Assembly (NCBI GenBank): GCA_037133495.1
Contig: JBAXOA010000003.1
Span: forward strand, 1 to 64,000
DNA length: 64,000 nt
Direction: 5' to 3'
From: JAAFHB01 sp037133495
Lineage (GTDB): Bacteria; Bacteroidota; Bacteroidia; Bacteroidales; Prolixibacteraceae
Part shown: positions 1-9,894 of the stretch, piece by piece
Numbering within the stretch: position 1 is the first letter of the stretch
Layout of the letters: every line of letters starts with the position of its first letter
Translations under genes and position numbers: made by a program
The notes under the pieces: generated by a model
Seen by the model: the letters and a program-made list of their open reading frames with translations, nothing else
Told to the model about the DNA's origin: nothing
Database searches by the model: none

Positions 1-87
1 CAAAAATATGCTAAAAAACATTTTAAAATACTTGCAAAGCCAAATGGCTTTATCTCACGGGGCTGAGTTTATGGCCTTAGTTTTATT

Positions 88-106
88 CCGTGAGTTTCAC
101 TCACGG
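88..106. repeat. short perfect inverted repeat
   Basis: An 8-bp arm (CCGTGAGT) is followed by a TTC loop and its exact complement (ACTCACGG). No T-run follows, so it is not a clear terminator. It sits in the non-coding stretch downstream of the leftward ovoA gene and may be a transcript-end hairpin or part of a dispersed intergenic repeat. Confidence 0.5.
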
Positions 107-161
107 TTATTGAAATTTCCCCCTTTCAGGGATAGAAATACTTACGTCAGCTTAACTAAAC

Positions 162-238
162 GACATTGATTTATCATTTATCATTGATCATTGACCATTG
201 AACCATTGAACCATTGACCATTTCTCATTGACCATTGT
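162..238. repeat. clustered CATTGA short repeats
   Basis: About eight copies of CATTGA or CCATTGA are packed with 1-5 bp between them just beyond the 3' end of ovoA. The spacing is irregular, so this is a degenerate microsatellite-like cluster and not a CRISPR or ordered operator array. No coding potential was seen. The first 239 bases of the window hold no gene. Confidence 0.6.
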
Positions 239-239
239 C

Positions 240-2351
240 TCATTTCTTCTCCCAGACTGAGACATCGATGTTATTATAAGAATACTTTCTTTTGTTAATT
301 CTCTTAACCGAAGGGATCGTAATCGGACCCTCAATTTTAAGGAATGTTTCACTTAGCAAAGCGTCAAGATCGTCTTGCCCCCAGATCTGTTCTCCTGCTT
401 TACGATGACCGCCAACCCAGTTCTCGCGTATGGTACACTCTTCGCTCCAGTCAAATCCGGTGGCAACAATTAATCTGCCTCCTTCATTCATACGTTTATG
501 GACACCTCTTAGGAAGTGCCGTGGATTGTACATTTGATCAAGAATATCGTTAATCAGTACAAGGTCATAACCAACGAAAACCGACTTCATATTTGATGCG
601 TCAGACTGAAGAAATGTGACTTTACGGGCAAGATCACCGTATCCAAGTGTGTTGATATTTAGTTGATTGTGGGATAATAGTTCGCCTTCTTCCGGAAAAA
701 CGTATTTAAAATTTCCATTTTCCTGAAGTTGAACAGCCACCCTGATATTTCTGGCAGTAAAGTCAAGTCCGGTAACGGTATCGAAACCTTTGGCCAGCTC
801 CCATGTTGTGCGCCCTGTCCGACAACCAAGATCCAGCGCACTTTTTCTGCTTCTCCCTGCATATTCAATAGCAATCTCCGCAATCCGCTGATAATAATTT
901 TTAATTCCAAGAAAATCGCCTCCATATTGTGCTTCACAATGACGAATAACTTCCGGGTCTGTTTCGTAAGTATCCTTTGGAATAGTCACTTCATTTGCTG
1001 ATTCAACATATCTGAAACCGGCATGCTGATAGAAGTGGCGCCTAAAGGCATAACGTGCGTTCCCGATAGCCTCATTACCTGTCGAAATCCATGAACCGCC
1101 TTTGATGAGATTATGCTTGGTATCAAAAGTTGGCGTTGAAAAGTCATCGTAAACCGGATGAATTTTAAATCCTTCAAACCCATTAATTGGCGTTTCAGTC
1201 CACTGCCAGACATTTCCGATTAAATCATAAAACTCACCAAATCTGAATCTGTCGACAGGACATGGACTTTGGAAATGCTCCATATTGATATTCCCGGGAG
1301 CAGTTGCCCAAAAAGGCTGATCAGGGATTTTGGCATTTTTGTAAAGTAAGGACCATTCATCTTCAGATGGAAGGCGGATGGGAAGACCTGATTGCTCAGA
1401 TTTCCAGTTGCAAAAGGCCTTGGCTTCGAGGTAATTAACTTCCGCTGGCCAGTTTAATGGCAGCTCTATCTCGTTGTAAACCAGTCGTAAGCGCCATTTT
1501 GCCCCATTTTTTATCCAGAAAAGAGGATGTTGTGCTTCTTTGTAACTTTTCCAGTTCCACCCTTCTTCAGTCCAGTACTGCTGCATTCGATAGCCGCCTG
1601 CTTCGACAAATTGCATAAACTCTCCATTGGAACATAACAATTTTGAGGCTTTAAATGCCGGCACGACTACTTCATGTTTCCCATATTCGTTATCCCATCC
1701 ATAAAGCGGGTCATTGAGGGACTTGCCAATTTTCAGAGGACCTCCTTCAACGGGAATTAATGCATTTTCCGGAGCGGGTGCTGCATCTGAACAAAGATTC
1801 CATGTTGAGATTGGTCTGAGGTATTGGAGTTGAACCTGGCGTATCAGAACCGATGAAGTTTCGAGATGAATCCGCTCATGCTCAATGCCCATCATGATAA
1901 TCCATAGTGGATTATCCCAGCCAATTGGCATATTGAACGGTATTGTCTTTATCAGCTGGTCAATTGATTGTCTTGCTTTGTCCCTGTATTCTTTCACTTC
2001 TGCTACCGTTGGCCAGTCGTAATGGCTCATATTCAGATCATCCCACGACATTTCATCAACGCCAATTGCAAACATCGATTCGAAGCGCGGATTAATCCTT
2101 TCAGTGAGTATCTTGCTGACAATTAATTTATTAATATAGAATGTAGCAGTGTGTCCATAATAAAAAATCAGCGGATGCCGCAAAGGATCAGCTTTTTGAT
2201 ACATTGCCGATTGATCAGCAAAGACTTCAAACAACTGTTCATCAATATCAAAGGTTTTGTGAAAATAATCGAGCAGCTCCTTCCTTTTCTCTTCCGGTTT
2301 CCCCTCATTTAAAATTATTGTCTTTGTGCGAAAAAGTGGATTAGCGCTCAT
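240..2351 (-). CDS. ovoA: 5-histidylcysteine sulfoxide synthase / ovothiol synthase
   Basis: This 703-residue protein matches OvoA in length and layout. An N-terminal DinB-like domain carries the non-haem iron motif HX3HXE (H158, H162, E164), a formylglycine-generating-enzyme-like sulfatase-modifying domain follows (about 195-450), and a C-terminal SAM methyltransferase has its glycine motif LDLGCRTG at 506-513. By family knowledge, OvoA joins cysteine to C5 of histidine in an oxygen-dependent reaction; after a PLP-dependent lyase step the C-terminal domain N-methylates 5-thiohistidine to ovothiol A. No dedicated lyase (OvoB) is next to it; the aminotransferase near 63 kb is not a convincing candidate. 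The gene is monocistronic, with a TATCTTTG -7 element upstream. The reaction is aerobic, which suggests at least occasional oxygen exposure for an otherwise anaerobe-like gene set. Confidence 0.93.
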   Translation of the reverse strand: MSANPLFRTKTIILNEGKPEEKRKELLDYFHKTFDIDEQLFEVFADQSAMYQKADPLRHPLIFYYGHTATFYINKLIVSKILTERINPRFESMFAIGVDEMSWDDLNMSHYDWPTVAEVKEYRDKARQSIDQLIKTIPFNMPIGWDNPLWIIMMGIEHERIHLETSSVLIRQVQLQYLRPISTWNLCSDAAPAPENALIPVEGGPLKIGKSLNDPLYGWDNEYGKHEVVVPAFKASKLLCSNGEFMQFVEAGGYRMQQYWTEEGWNWKSYKEAQHPLFWIKNGAKWRLRLVYNEIELPLNWPAEVNYLEAKAFCNWKSEQSGLPIRLPSEDEWSLLYKNAKIPDQPFWATAPGNINMEHFQSPCPVDRFRFGEFYDLIGNVWQWTETPINGFEGFKIHPVYDDFSTPTFDTKHNLIKGGSWISTGNEAIGNARYAFRRHFYQHAGFRYVESANEVTIPKDTYETDPEVIRHCEAQYGGDFLGIKNYYQRIAEIAIEYAGRSRKSALDLGCRTGRTTWELAKGFDTVTGLDFTARNIRVAVQLQENGNFKYVFPEEGELLSHNQLNINTLGYGDLARKVTFLQSDASNMKSVFVGYDLVLINDILDQMYNPRHFLRGVHKRMNEGGRLIVATGFDWSEECTIRENWVGGHRKAGEQIWGQDDLDALLSETFLKIEGPITIPSVKRINKRKYSYNNIDVSVWEKK

Positions 2352-2406
2352 ACGAAAAAGATTAAGGTCTAATATTCCATGTTGTTAAAACAATGCAATA
2401 ATATTT

Positions 2407-2414
2407 CAAAGATA
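2407..2414 (-). promoter_or_regulatory. -7 promoter element of ovoA
   Basis: Read on the minus strand this is TATCTTTG, an exact match to the Bacteroidota -7 consensus TAnnTTTG, about 55 bases before the ovoA ATG. No convincing -33 TTG was seen at 19-21 bases further upstream, where the end of murQ lies. Confidence 0.5.
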
Positions 2415-2432
2415 AGAAATGATTCCGTTTTT

Positions 2433-3260
2433 TTAATGCTGAAAGCTATCGGTCACTTTTTTGACTGAGCCATGAATCAATAATAATCTTCTTGCCTCAT
2501 CAGAGGGTATATGAAGTTCATCAACAATCATCTGAGTTCCGCGCTCAATCAGTTTTTTATTGGTGAGCTGCATATTCACCATCTTGTTTCCCTTTACTCT
2601 TCCCATTTTAATCATGATTGTGGTGGTGATCATATTGAGGATCATTTTCTGAGCTGTTCCTGCTTTTAAACGGGTGCTGCCAGTAACAAATTCAGGCCCG
2701 ACAATCGCCTCTACAGGGAATTCTGTTACTTCTGCAATTTCACTTCCCGGATTACAGGTAATGCATCCGGTTAGAATTCCATTACTACGCGCATGTTTGA
2801 TGCCACCGATTACATAAGGAGTGGTTCCTGAGGCGGCAATCCCAATAACGACATCGTTATTATTGATATTAAAACCCTGAAGCGAATCCCATGCTTTATC
2901 CTGATCATCTTCGGCTGCTTCTACAGCTTTGCGCAAAGCAATATCTCCGCCGGCTATTAACCCAATCACCATATTCTCAGGGACTCCAAATGTTGGCGGA
3001 ATCTCAGAAGCATCCAAAACTCCCAGCCTTCCGCTCGTTCCTGCTCCAAGATAAAAAACACGTCCTCCTTTTTTCATTCTTATTTCAATCTGTTCGACCA
3101 GATTTTTAATCTGAGGAATAGCCTGGCGTACTGCGATATGGACTTTGGAATCTTCTTCGTTAATATTGGTAAGCAATTCTTCGACAGACATTTTGTCGAG
3201 ATTATCGAAATTTGACGGGGATTCCGTTACACTGGTTTTATTTTTCGCTGTGTTTTTCAT
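2433..3260 (-). CDS. murQ: N-acetylmuramic acid 6-phosphate etherase
   Basis: A 275-residue SIS-domain protein. It shows the MurQ signature GAGTSGRLGVLDASE at about 72-86, with E86 and the EDD acid cluster near 117 in the places of the two catalytic glutamates of the family. MurQ cleaves the D-lactyl ether of MurNAc-6-phosphate to GlcNAc-6-phosphate and D-lactate in the cytoplasm. The protein is slightly shorter than the usual ~300 residues, mainly at the C-terminus. It lies 21 bases downstream of the BadF-type sugar kinase gene, which would supply its phosphorylated substrate, and divergently from the large cell-wall cluster at 4.3 kb. The order kinase-murQ beside an AmpG-like permease resembles the muramic acid salvage genes of Tannerella. 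Confidence 0.95.
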   Translation of the reverse strand: MKNTAKNKTSVTESPSNFDNLDKMSVEELLTNINEEDSKVHIAVRQAIPQIKNLVEQIEIRMKKGGRVFYLGAGTSGRLGVLDASEIPPTFGVPENMVIGLIAGGDIALRKAVEAAEDDQDKAWDSLQGFNINNNDVVIGIAASGTTPYVIGGIKHARSNGILTGCITCNPGSEIAEVTEFPVEAIVGPEFVTGSTRLKAGTAQKMILNMITTTIMIKMGRVKGNKMVNMQLTNKKLIERGTQMIVDELHIPSDEARRLLLIHGSVKKVTDSFQH

Positions 3261-3281
3261 CTTATTAATTAGGATAATTTG

Positions 3282-4121
3282 TTAATTTAATTTGCTGGTG
3301 TGATATTTGATGAGGCCTTTCATGGGTACACGTTCTATGGTTCCCAATATAAGTCCATTCTCTTCAATGACTTTTCGGAGCTGAGCTTCAAAATGGAATG
3401 CTATGCTCCCCGTAAAATGAACCGGTGCTTGATGGATTTCAGGATATTGAATTAAATTTCGAGTCACAAACTCTTGAAAACCTGTAAGTACTATCCGTTC
3501 AATTTCGGGATATCCGATATTTTTTGAAAGAAATTTACTGTAGCCGGCCAGATATCGGCTTGGAAATGGTTTCTTGTAAACATTTTCCATTATTTCAGCC
3601 GCAGTTGTTGGATAGATTTCAAAGAATTCGGTAATCAGAAATTGTGGCAATTGTTTTTTTAATATGTCACCAATTAATTTTTTCCCAAGTACAGCCCCGC
3701 TTCCTTCGTCTCCAAGCATAAATCCTAACGGAGAAACGTTGGCAACTATTTCTTTGCCATCGTAATAGCAGGAGTTGGAACCGGTTCCTAAAATACAAGC
3801 GACACCCGGTTTTTCCTGACACAGCGAATGAGCAGCAGCCAACAGATCACTCCCAACTAAAATAGTTTCCGATTCAAATCTTTGTAAAAGTGCTGATTTA
3901 ACGATTTCCTGTTTTTCCTGATTGATGCACCCCGCGCCGTAAAAGGAGATGGAATTGAACTTATTTACCGATAAAAACTCTTTTCTCAATAAGCTTGAGA
4001 TATTTTCGGCTGATTGATAAAATGGATTTATTCCTGATGTTATTATAGTTTCCTTGAGTTCGTCCTCAGCGATAATGCACCACTCAGTTTTAGTAGTTCC
4101 ACTGTCTGCAATTAAGATCAT
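3282..4121 (-). CDS. MurNAc/GlcNAc kinase (BadF/BadG family)
   Basis: A 279-residue ASKHA-fold kinase. The phosphate-1 loop is DSGTTKT at residues 6-12 and the second phosphate motif is the GTGSNS stretch near 115. Bacteroidota members of this family phosphorylate amino sugars from the cell wall; the Tannerella homologue MurK accepts both GlcNAc and MurNAc. Being directly upstream of murQ on the same strand argues for MurNAc 6-kinase activity here, with GlcNAc as a possible second substrate. It is cytoplasmic, with no signal sequence. Which sugar is preferred cannot be told from sequence. Confidence 0.88.
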   Translation of the reverse strand: MILIADSGTTKTEWCIIAEDELKETIITSGINPFYQSAENISSLLRKEFLSVNKFNSISFYGAGCINQEKQEIVKSALLQRFESETILVGSDLLAAAHSLCQEKPGVACILGTGSNSCYYDGKEIVANVSPLGFMLGDEGSGAVLGKKLIGDILKKQLPQFLITEFFEIYPTTAAEIMENVYKKPFPSRYLAGYSKFLSKNIGYPEIERIVLTGFQEFVTRNLIQYPEIHQAPVHFTGSIAFHFEAQLRKVIEENGLILGTIERVPMKGLIKYHTSKLN

Positions 4122-4304
4122 GAGCTGTTATTTTTTATTTGCAATATAAAGTGATTTTTTTTTACCTTTATATCAAAGTGATCAATATTTTAAAGGGCCT
4201 AAAAAAATCAAATCAATGTTTAACCAGCGTTACTAAAATAATGCAACAAATTTCTTGCAATTCTAAGAGGCGTAAGACAAAAGTACAAATTTTAAAATTA
4301 ACTT

Positions 4305-4312
4305 TATTTTTG
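4305..4312 (+). promoter_or_regulatory. possible -7 element of the amidase operon
   Basis: TATTTTTG fits TAnnTTTG and lies 20 bases before the ATG of the amidase gene. No clear -33 partner is present, and the area is AT-rich, so a chance match is possible. It is the only candidate in the 210-base divergent region. Confidence 0.3.
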
Positions 4313-4331
4313 ATGAGAAGTTTAAGAACTT

Positions 4332-7300
4332 ATGATGAGAAATTTTAGCCGGTTAAAGTTGTACTTTATTGTCTTGATCTTTTCAGTGATTCCATTGATA
4401 AGCTTTTCGCAAACTGCAGATACAGAACGGTTGTCATTAAAAGCTGCAAGCCGCTTAAAAAAGATGGAGCAGCAATTTCCAGAATGGCAACACGTTGGTC
4501 GTATCCGGTTTGATTCCATTTCGATTATACAGGACAAAAAGACAATTCAGATTTTCTTTACTAATCCACTTTCGTACATCCCTGTCAGGGAGGAGGAAGT
4601 TGTGTCAATTGAAAATTCAGTAAAAGTATCGCTGGGTCGCAAATTCCGAAAATATGCCACCCAGATTTATACCGATCACCATTTGTTGAAAGAGCTGGTG
4701 CCTAATCTTTTCAGGACAAATATTCCTGTTGATAATAACCGGATTTCAGGAAAAAGCATAACGCGCATACCTGTGGTGCGCCAAATTGGAAAAGAGCAAT
4801 CCTTGGCCGGTCTTTACAACAATAATATTGCTGTTTGGGATAGTCACGGATGGTATTACGAATCGAAACTGGACCGGTGGGAGTGGCAGCGCGCAAGATT
4901 GTTTGGAACGGTTGAGGATATGTCAACGATGAGCTATGTGTTGCCTTACCTTGTGCCAATGCTCGAAAACAGCGGGGCGACTGTTTTTTTACCCCGTGAG
5001 CGCGACTGGCAATCGCATGAAGTTATCGTTGACAATGATCTCTCAACAACAGGTTCCGAATTAATTATACCACAGGAATTATCCATTGACTGTTCTGAGA
5101 AAGGCTTTTTGATGAAGGATACTTTGATTGCCGGCGACAACCCTTTTTTGTTGGGAACCTCGTTGCGGATTAGGTGCATCAGCGATTCTAAAGCCATTCA
5201 GTTTGTCCCTTCTTTTGGCACAAAAGGCAGGTACAGCGTATCGGTATCCTACCAAAATGATGACGCTTTCTCTTCAGAAGTGATTTATTCTGTTTTTCAT
5301 GCCGGAGGTAAAACAGATTTTCTTGTGAATCAGAGAATCGGGGGCGGAACATGGATTTATTTAGGAACATTCGATTTTAATTCAGGGAAAAATCCGGAAA
5401 CCGGAATGGTCACTGTTAGTTGCAGTGGCAATCATCCTGGTTTTATCTCTGTTGACGGTGTTAAATTTGGAGGTGGAACCGGGAACATTGCGCGCCGCCC
5501 TTCTGAAGAACTTATTCTGAACAAGCCATCGCTTATTGAAATAAAAAATACTGATATTCAGGTATTAAAAAATGATTCCAGACAATTTGAATTTAAGTTA
5601 AGCGGCAAGCCACGTTACCTTGAAGCTGCCCGGTATTATCTGCAAAGCGCCGGTTTCCCTGATACGCTTACTTACAGTTTGAATAAAGACAGAAACGATT
5701 ATAACGACGATTATCAATCGCGTGGCGAATGGGTTAATTACCTGATGGGGAAGCCTAATGTTCCGGCCAATCATCGTAATATTAACGGTTTAAATATTCC
5801 AATCGATCTGGCCTTCGCTTTTCATACCGATGCCGGAATTACCCCGAATGATTCGATTATTGGAACTCTTGGTATTTACAGCACCATGGCCGGTCAGGGT
5901 GTATTCCCCAATGGAAAATCGCGTATGGCGAGTCGTGATATGACAGATATTATTCAGACACAATTGGTTGATGACATCCGGCAACTCTTTAATCCACAGT
6001 GGACAAGGCGTGGATTATGGGATAAACAATATTCGGAGGCGTGGCGTCCAAATGTTCCGACTATGCTGCTGGAATTATTATCGCATCAGAATATTGCAGA
6101 TATGCGCTTTGGTTTAGATCCCCGATTTCGTTTTTATGTTGGACGTGCCATCTACAAAGGAATGTTGAAGTACCTGGCATTTCAGGAAAATCGTCCTTAT
6201 GTTGTACAACCTTTGCCTGTTGATCATTTTTCGATCAAACGTTCCGGAACTAATTCTGTCCTTCTCAGCTGGAGGCCAGTCATTGATCCTCTGGAACCAG
6301 GTGCCGTACCAACTAAATACAAAGTTTATCAACGTCTTGATAATAATGGTTTCGATAATGGCGTGGTGACTGAAGATACGACGCTCGTTATAAAACTTGA
6401 TCAATACGACCATATTTACAGTTTCAAAGTTACCGCACTTAATGCAGGTGGCGAGAGTTTTTCAAGCGAAATCTTATCTGCCGGATTAAAAAGCAAGAGC
6501 AAAGGCAATATTTTGATTGTTAATGGTTTTGACCGGATATGTGCTCCTGCAATATTTGATAACGGCGTCACAGCAGGGGTTGAATTCTGGAAAGATCAGG
6601 GAGTTGCCGATAATCAGGATATCAGCTTTGTAGGAAATCAATACGATTTCGACCGCAAATCAAAATGGCTCGATGATGATAGTCCCGGCTGGGGAGCAAG
6701 TTCCGGCGATATGGAGGGAAAAGTTATTCCGGGAAATAGTTTTGACTATCCTTTGATCCATGGGAAGGCAATTATGGAGTCAGGTTATTCTTTTGTCTCA
6801 ACCAGCGATGAGGTTTTTTGTCAGCCTTCTTTTGCGTTGGAGCCCTATTTTGCTACCGATTTTATTTTGGGCGAAGAGCGATCTACGCCTGGATTAAAGG
6901 ATGCTTTGGCCACCGAATTTAAAATTTATACCCCTGCATTTATTTCAAAGATTTCCCAATTAACGAAGAGTGGAAGTAAACTATTTATTTCCGGCGCTTA
7001 TATCGGATCGGAAATCGGCGAGAATAATGACTCAGTAGCCGCTGTTTTTGCAAAAAATGTTCTCCATTTTATCTGGAGAACGGGTCATGCCTCTAAGGGA
7101 GGAGCTTTTTATACCACTGATTATGCCCGCAAATGGCTCAAAGGAAAGTGGAATTTCAATGTTGATTATAACCCTGCAATTTATAGTGTTGAGGCACCGG
7201 ATGGCATTGAACCCTCCGGAAAAAATGCCATAACAGCATTTCGGTATGGCGAAAATAATGTCAGTGCAGGTGTTGTTTATAATGGTAATTACCGGGTTGT

Positions 7301-7391
7301 TGCGATGGGTTTTCCTTTCGAAACAATATTAACCGAACCGGACCGCTTTATGCTGATGAAACAAATTATTAATTTCTTTGAATCAAAATAA
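4332..7391 (+). CDS. N-acetylmuramoyl-L-alanine amidase-like protein with golvesin and FnIII domains
   Basis: A 1019-residue exported protein. A signal peptide (about 1-26, ending SFSQ) precedes a split amidase_3-type domain: WDSHGWYYE near 169 and FAFHTDAG near 495 supply the usual zinc-ligand histidines, and LLELLSHQN near 585 the later acidic motif. Between them lies a golvesin/xanthan-lyase-like beta domain (about 260-385), and an FnIII domain follows at about 627-715, then a C-terminal region of unknown function. Such proteins are often labelled xanthan lyase in Bacteroidota, but the amidase motifs and the neighbours argue for peptidoglycan. It starts the long rightward cluster. The two adjacent ATGs (4332 and 4335) are both plausible starts. 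Confidence 0.82.
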   Translation: MMRNFSRLKLYFIVLIFSVIPLISFSQTADTERLSLKAASRLKKMEQQFPEWQHVGRIRFDSISIIQDKKTIQIFFTNPLSYIPVREEEVVSIENSVKVSLGRKFRKYATQIYTDHHLLKELVPNLFRTNIPVDNNRISGKSITRIPVVRQIGKEQSLAGLYNNNIAVWDSHGWYYESKLDRWEWQRARLFGTVEDMSTMSYVLPYLVPMLENSGATVFLPRERDWQSHEVIVDNDLSTTGSELIIPQELSIDCSEKGFLMKDTLIAGDNPFLLGTSLRIRCISDSKAIQFVPSFGTKGRYSVSVSYQNDDAFSSEVIYSVFHAGGKTDFLVNQRIGGGTWIYLGTFDFNSGKNPETGMVTVSCSGNHPGFISVDGVKFGGGTGNIARRPSEELILNKPSLIEIKNTDIQVLKNDSRQFEFKLSGKPRYLEAARYYLQSAGFPDTLTYSLNKDRNDYNDDYQSRGEWVNYLMGKPNVPANHRNINGLNIPIDLAFAFHTDAGITPNDSIIGTLGIYSTMAGQGVFPNGKSRMASRDMTDIIQTQLVDDIRQLFNPQWTRRGLWDKQYSEAWRPNVPTMLLELLSHQNIADMRFGLDPRFRFYVGRAIYKGMLKYLAFQENRPYVVQPLPVDHFSIKRSGTNSVLLSWRPVIDPLEPGAVPTKYKVYQRLDNNGFDNGVVTEDTTLVIKLDQYDHIYSFKVTALNAGGESFSSEILSAGLKSKSKGNILIVNGFDRICAPAIFDNGVTAGVEFWKDQGVADNQDISFVGNQYDFDRKSKWLDDDSPGWGASSGDMEGKVIPGNSFDYPLIHGKAIMESGYSFVSTSDEVFCQPSFALEPYFATDFILGEERSTPGLKDALATEFKIYTPAFISKISQLTKSGSKLFISGAYIGSEIGENNDSVAAVFAKNVLHFIWRTGHASKGGAFYTTDYARKWLKGKWNFNVDYNPAIYSVEAPDGIEPSGKNAITAFRYGENNVSAGVVYNGNYRVVAMGFPFETILTEPDRFMLMKQIINFFESK

Positions 7392-7408
7392 ATTTACAAA
7401 AATCGAAA

Positions 7409-8872
7409 ATGAGAAATATGATCACTTGCTTTTTACCGGTCCAGCCTGGAACTGACTTCGAACCTACACTTAAAACGCTTAGAGAAACAGGCATTGTTGA
7501 AAAGATTATCCTCGTCGGCGAAATGGATGCCAGTACCGGCGCGGACGATCATTTAAAAATATTGTCACATAATATAAATTCAACAAAAGCAATTAAAGCA
7601 TTTGCAAAAGAGGTTACAACTCCATTTATTCTGCTCTATATTAAAACATTGCCACTTTATCTGGGGCAAAATGCTTTACACCGAATGATACAAGCCAGTA
7701 CCAGCAGCGGGGCAGGAATGGTTTATTCAGATTATTACGAGGAGAAAGAAGGAGTATTAAAATCTCATCCTGTTATTGATTATCAGGATGGCAGTTTACG
7801 TGATGATTTTGACTTTGGTTCATTAATGCTTTATCGCACAGATGCTTTTGTCGATGCTGCACTTCGGATGGATGACGAATTTGAATTAGCCGGATTATAT
7901 GATCTTCGCTTAAAGGTTTCACAAAATTACAGACTCGTTCATTTACCTGAATTACTCTATACTGAACTTGAGCTTGATACGCGCAAATCGGGGGAGAAAA
8001 TGTTTGATTATGTTGATCCCCGAAACAGATTCAAGCAAATTGAGATGGAGAAAGCTTGTTCAGCTCATTTAAAAATTACAAATGCATGGCTTGCTCCAAA
8101 TTTTAAAACCATTGAATTTTCAGTTGGTAACTTTAAAACTGAAGCTTCCGTAATCATTCCAGTCTGGAACCGGGCCAAAACTATATCTGATGCCATCAAA
8201 TCAGTGTTGAGTCAGGATACTGAATTTGAATTTAACCTGATTATTGTGGATAATCATTCCACAGACGGAACTACAGAATTGATCAGATCTTTTGCCGGTT
8301 GTGATGACAGGATTGTTCATCTTATTCCGGAGCGAAAGGATCTTGGAATCGGAGGATGCTGGAATGAAGCTGTTAATCATGCCGCGTGTGGCAAATTCGC
8401 CATTCAGCTCGATAGTGATGATTTATATATTAATGATCTTGTAATCCAGCGGATTGTGACTTCCTTCTACGAACAAAACTGCGCAATGGTAGTGGGGTCG
8501 TATCAGATGGTTAATTTCAAATTAGAGGAGATTCCCCCTGGCCTTATCGATCATAAGGAATGGACGCCTGAAAATGGAAGAAATAATGCATTGAGAATAA
8601 ATGGATTAGGGGCGCCACGTGCTTTTTACACCCCTGTGCTTCGGGAGATCCAGGTGCCCAATGTTAGCTATGGTGAAGATTATGCACTGGGACTGGCCAT
8701 AAGCCGGCATTATCAGATCGGACGAATTTACGAACCTTTGTATTTGTGCCGCCGATGGGACGAAAACTCTGATTCATCATTGGATTTCGTAAAAATGAAT
8801 GCCCATAATTTCTACAAAGATAAGGTTAGAACGCTTGAATTCTGGGCCCGTCAACAATTGGCGAAAGTGTGA
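7409..8872 (+). CDS. two-domain glycosyltransferase family 2 protein
   Basis: A 487-residue cytoplasmic protein with no signal or membrane segment. The C-terminal half (from about 246) is a clear GT-A family 2 domain: ASVIIPVWNRA at the start, IIVDNHSTDGT for nucleotide binding, and LDSDD near 334-338 as the metal-binding DxD. The first 230 residues look like a second, degenerate GT-A-like domain (with MVYSDYYEE near 107-115). The substrate is unknown. It lies 17 bases after the amidase gene and is followed by DUF4922 and SpoIID-like genes. An activated-sugar role in cell-wall or glycan metabolism is inferred only from the neighbourhood. Confidence 0.85.
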   Translation: MRNMITCFLPVQPGTDFEPTLKTLRETGIVEKIILVGEMDASTGADDHLKILSHNINSTKAIKAFAKEVTTPFILLYIKTLPLYLGQNALHRMIQASTSSGAGMVYSDYYEEKEGVLKSHPVIDYQDGSLRDDFDFGSLMLYRTDAFVDAALRMDDEFELAGLYDLRLKVSQNYRLVHLPELLYTELELDTRKSGEKMFDYVDPRNRFKQIEMEKACSAHLKITNAWLAPNFKTIEFSVGNFKTEASVIIPVWNRAKTISDAIKSVLSQDTEFEFNLIIVDNHSTDGTTELIRSFAGCDDRIVHLIPERKDLGIGGCWNEAVNHAACGKFAIQLDSDDLYINDLVIQRIVTSFYEQNCAMVVGSYQMVNFKLEEIPPGLIDHKEWTPENGRNNALRINGLGAPRAFYTPVLREIQVPNVSYGEDYALGLAISRHYQIGRIYEPLYLCRRWDENSDSSLDFVKMNAHNFYKDKVRTLEFWARQQLAKV

Positions 8873-8919
8873 GCGAATAATGGAAATGGTTTCCATGGGT
8901 AAAGAATAAAATAATTCAC

Positions 8920-9873
8920 ATGCAGAATCAGCATCTCAAAATGGAGTTTTCAAAAAAAGCAAGAGAATTAATACACGAGCAGGTTAGTGATTGGGATTTG
9001 GCAACAAAGAACTATGCGAGTCTCAAAAAGGTAAGGGTGAAAACTTTTTATTTCGAAAATTATCAAATTGATATCCAGTTTAATCCTGAGCGAATTGTTT
9101 CCTCATCGGCCAAACTTGATGCTCAGTCTATTGAAGCGCGCCCTTGCTTTTTGTGTCAGAAAAACCTTCCTGTTCAACAACGCAGTCTGGCTTTTAACGA
9201 TGATTACCTGGTATTGGTCAATCCGTTTCCAATATTTCCCGAGCACCTCACAATTCCGGCAAGGTGCCACTCCGATCAGCTAATTGCTGAAAACTTCGGC
9301 AATATGCTTGATCTTGCTGCCGGACTGACCGATTTTGTGATCTTTTATAACGGACCTAAATGTGGCGCATCAGCTCCTGATCATTTACACTTTCAAGCCG
9401 GAATAAAAGGATTCCTCCCGATAGGAAAGGATTTTCTGAATAGAAAATGCTGCATTGATATTCGTCGGTTAAGCGGCGTGAATATTTTTCATTGGCCTGA
9501 TTATCAGCGTGGAATTATTACGCTAAAGGGAAAGATTAAATCAGGCCTGATAGAATGTTTTAGCAATATCTACAGTGAATTGGCAAAATTCCAACCCCAT
9601 GAAACTGAGCCGATGCTCAATATTCTGGCAACTTTTGATCATGGAGAATGGATCATTCATATTATTCCCAGAACCTTGCATCGTCCATCGCATTATTTCG
9701 AAACCGGTCAGCGACAAATCCTGCTCAGTCCGGCCTCGGTCGATATGGGAGGAGTAATGATAACCCCGCGTGAAGAGGATTTTATTAAAATTATGGCTAT
9801 GGATGTGACAGCGATTTTCGGTCAGGTTACTCTTCCTTCAGCTACTATCCTTCACCTCATTAATCAGCTTTAA
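8920..9873 (+). CDS. DUF4922 protein, GalT/Apa-like HIT-superfamily nucleotidyl transferase
   Basis: A 317-residue protein of the DUF4922 family. HLHFQ at 155-159 matches the HxHxQ active site of the GalT/Apa (GDP-galactose phosphorylase, Ap4A phosphorylase) branch of the histidine-triad superfamily, and a Cys pair C76/C79 may bind metal. Family knowledge suggests a phosphorolytic or nucleotidyl-transfer reaction on a sugar or nucleotide; the actual substrate is not known. The place between a glycosyltransferase and a SpoIID-like gene suggests handling of a nucleotide sugar. A second in-frame ATG at 8941 could be the true start. Confidence 0.8.
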   Translation: MQNQHLKMEFSKKARELIHEQVSDWDLATKNYASLKKVRVKTFYFENYQIDIQFNPERIVSSSAKLDAQSIEARPCFLCQKNLPVQQRSLAFNDDYLVLVNPFPIFPEHLTIPARCHSDQLIAENFGNMLDLAAGLTDFVIFYNGPKCGASAPDHLHFQAGIKGFLPIGKDFLNRKCCIDIRRLSGVNIFHWPDYQRGIITLKGKIKSGLIECFSNIYSELAKFQPHETEPMLNILATFDHGEWIIHIIPRTLHRPSHYFETGQRQILLSPASVDMGGVMITPREEDFIKIMAMDVTAIFGQVTLPSATILHLINQL

Positions 9874-9894
9874 TAAATTTGCAAAAGAATTTAA

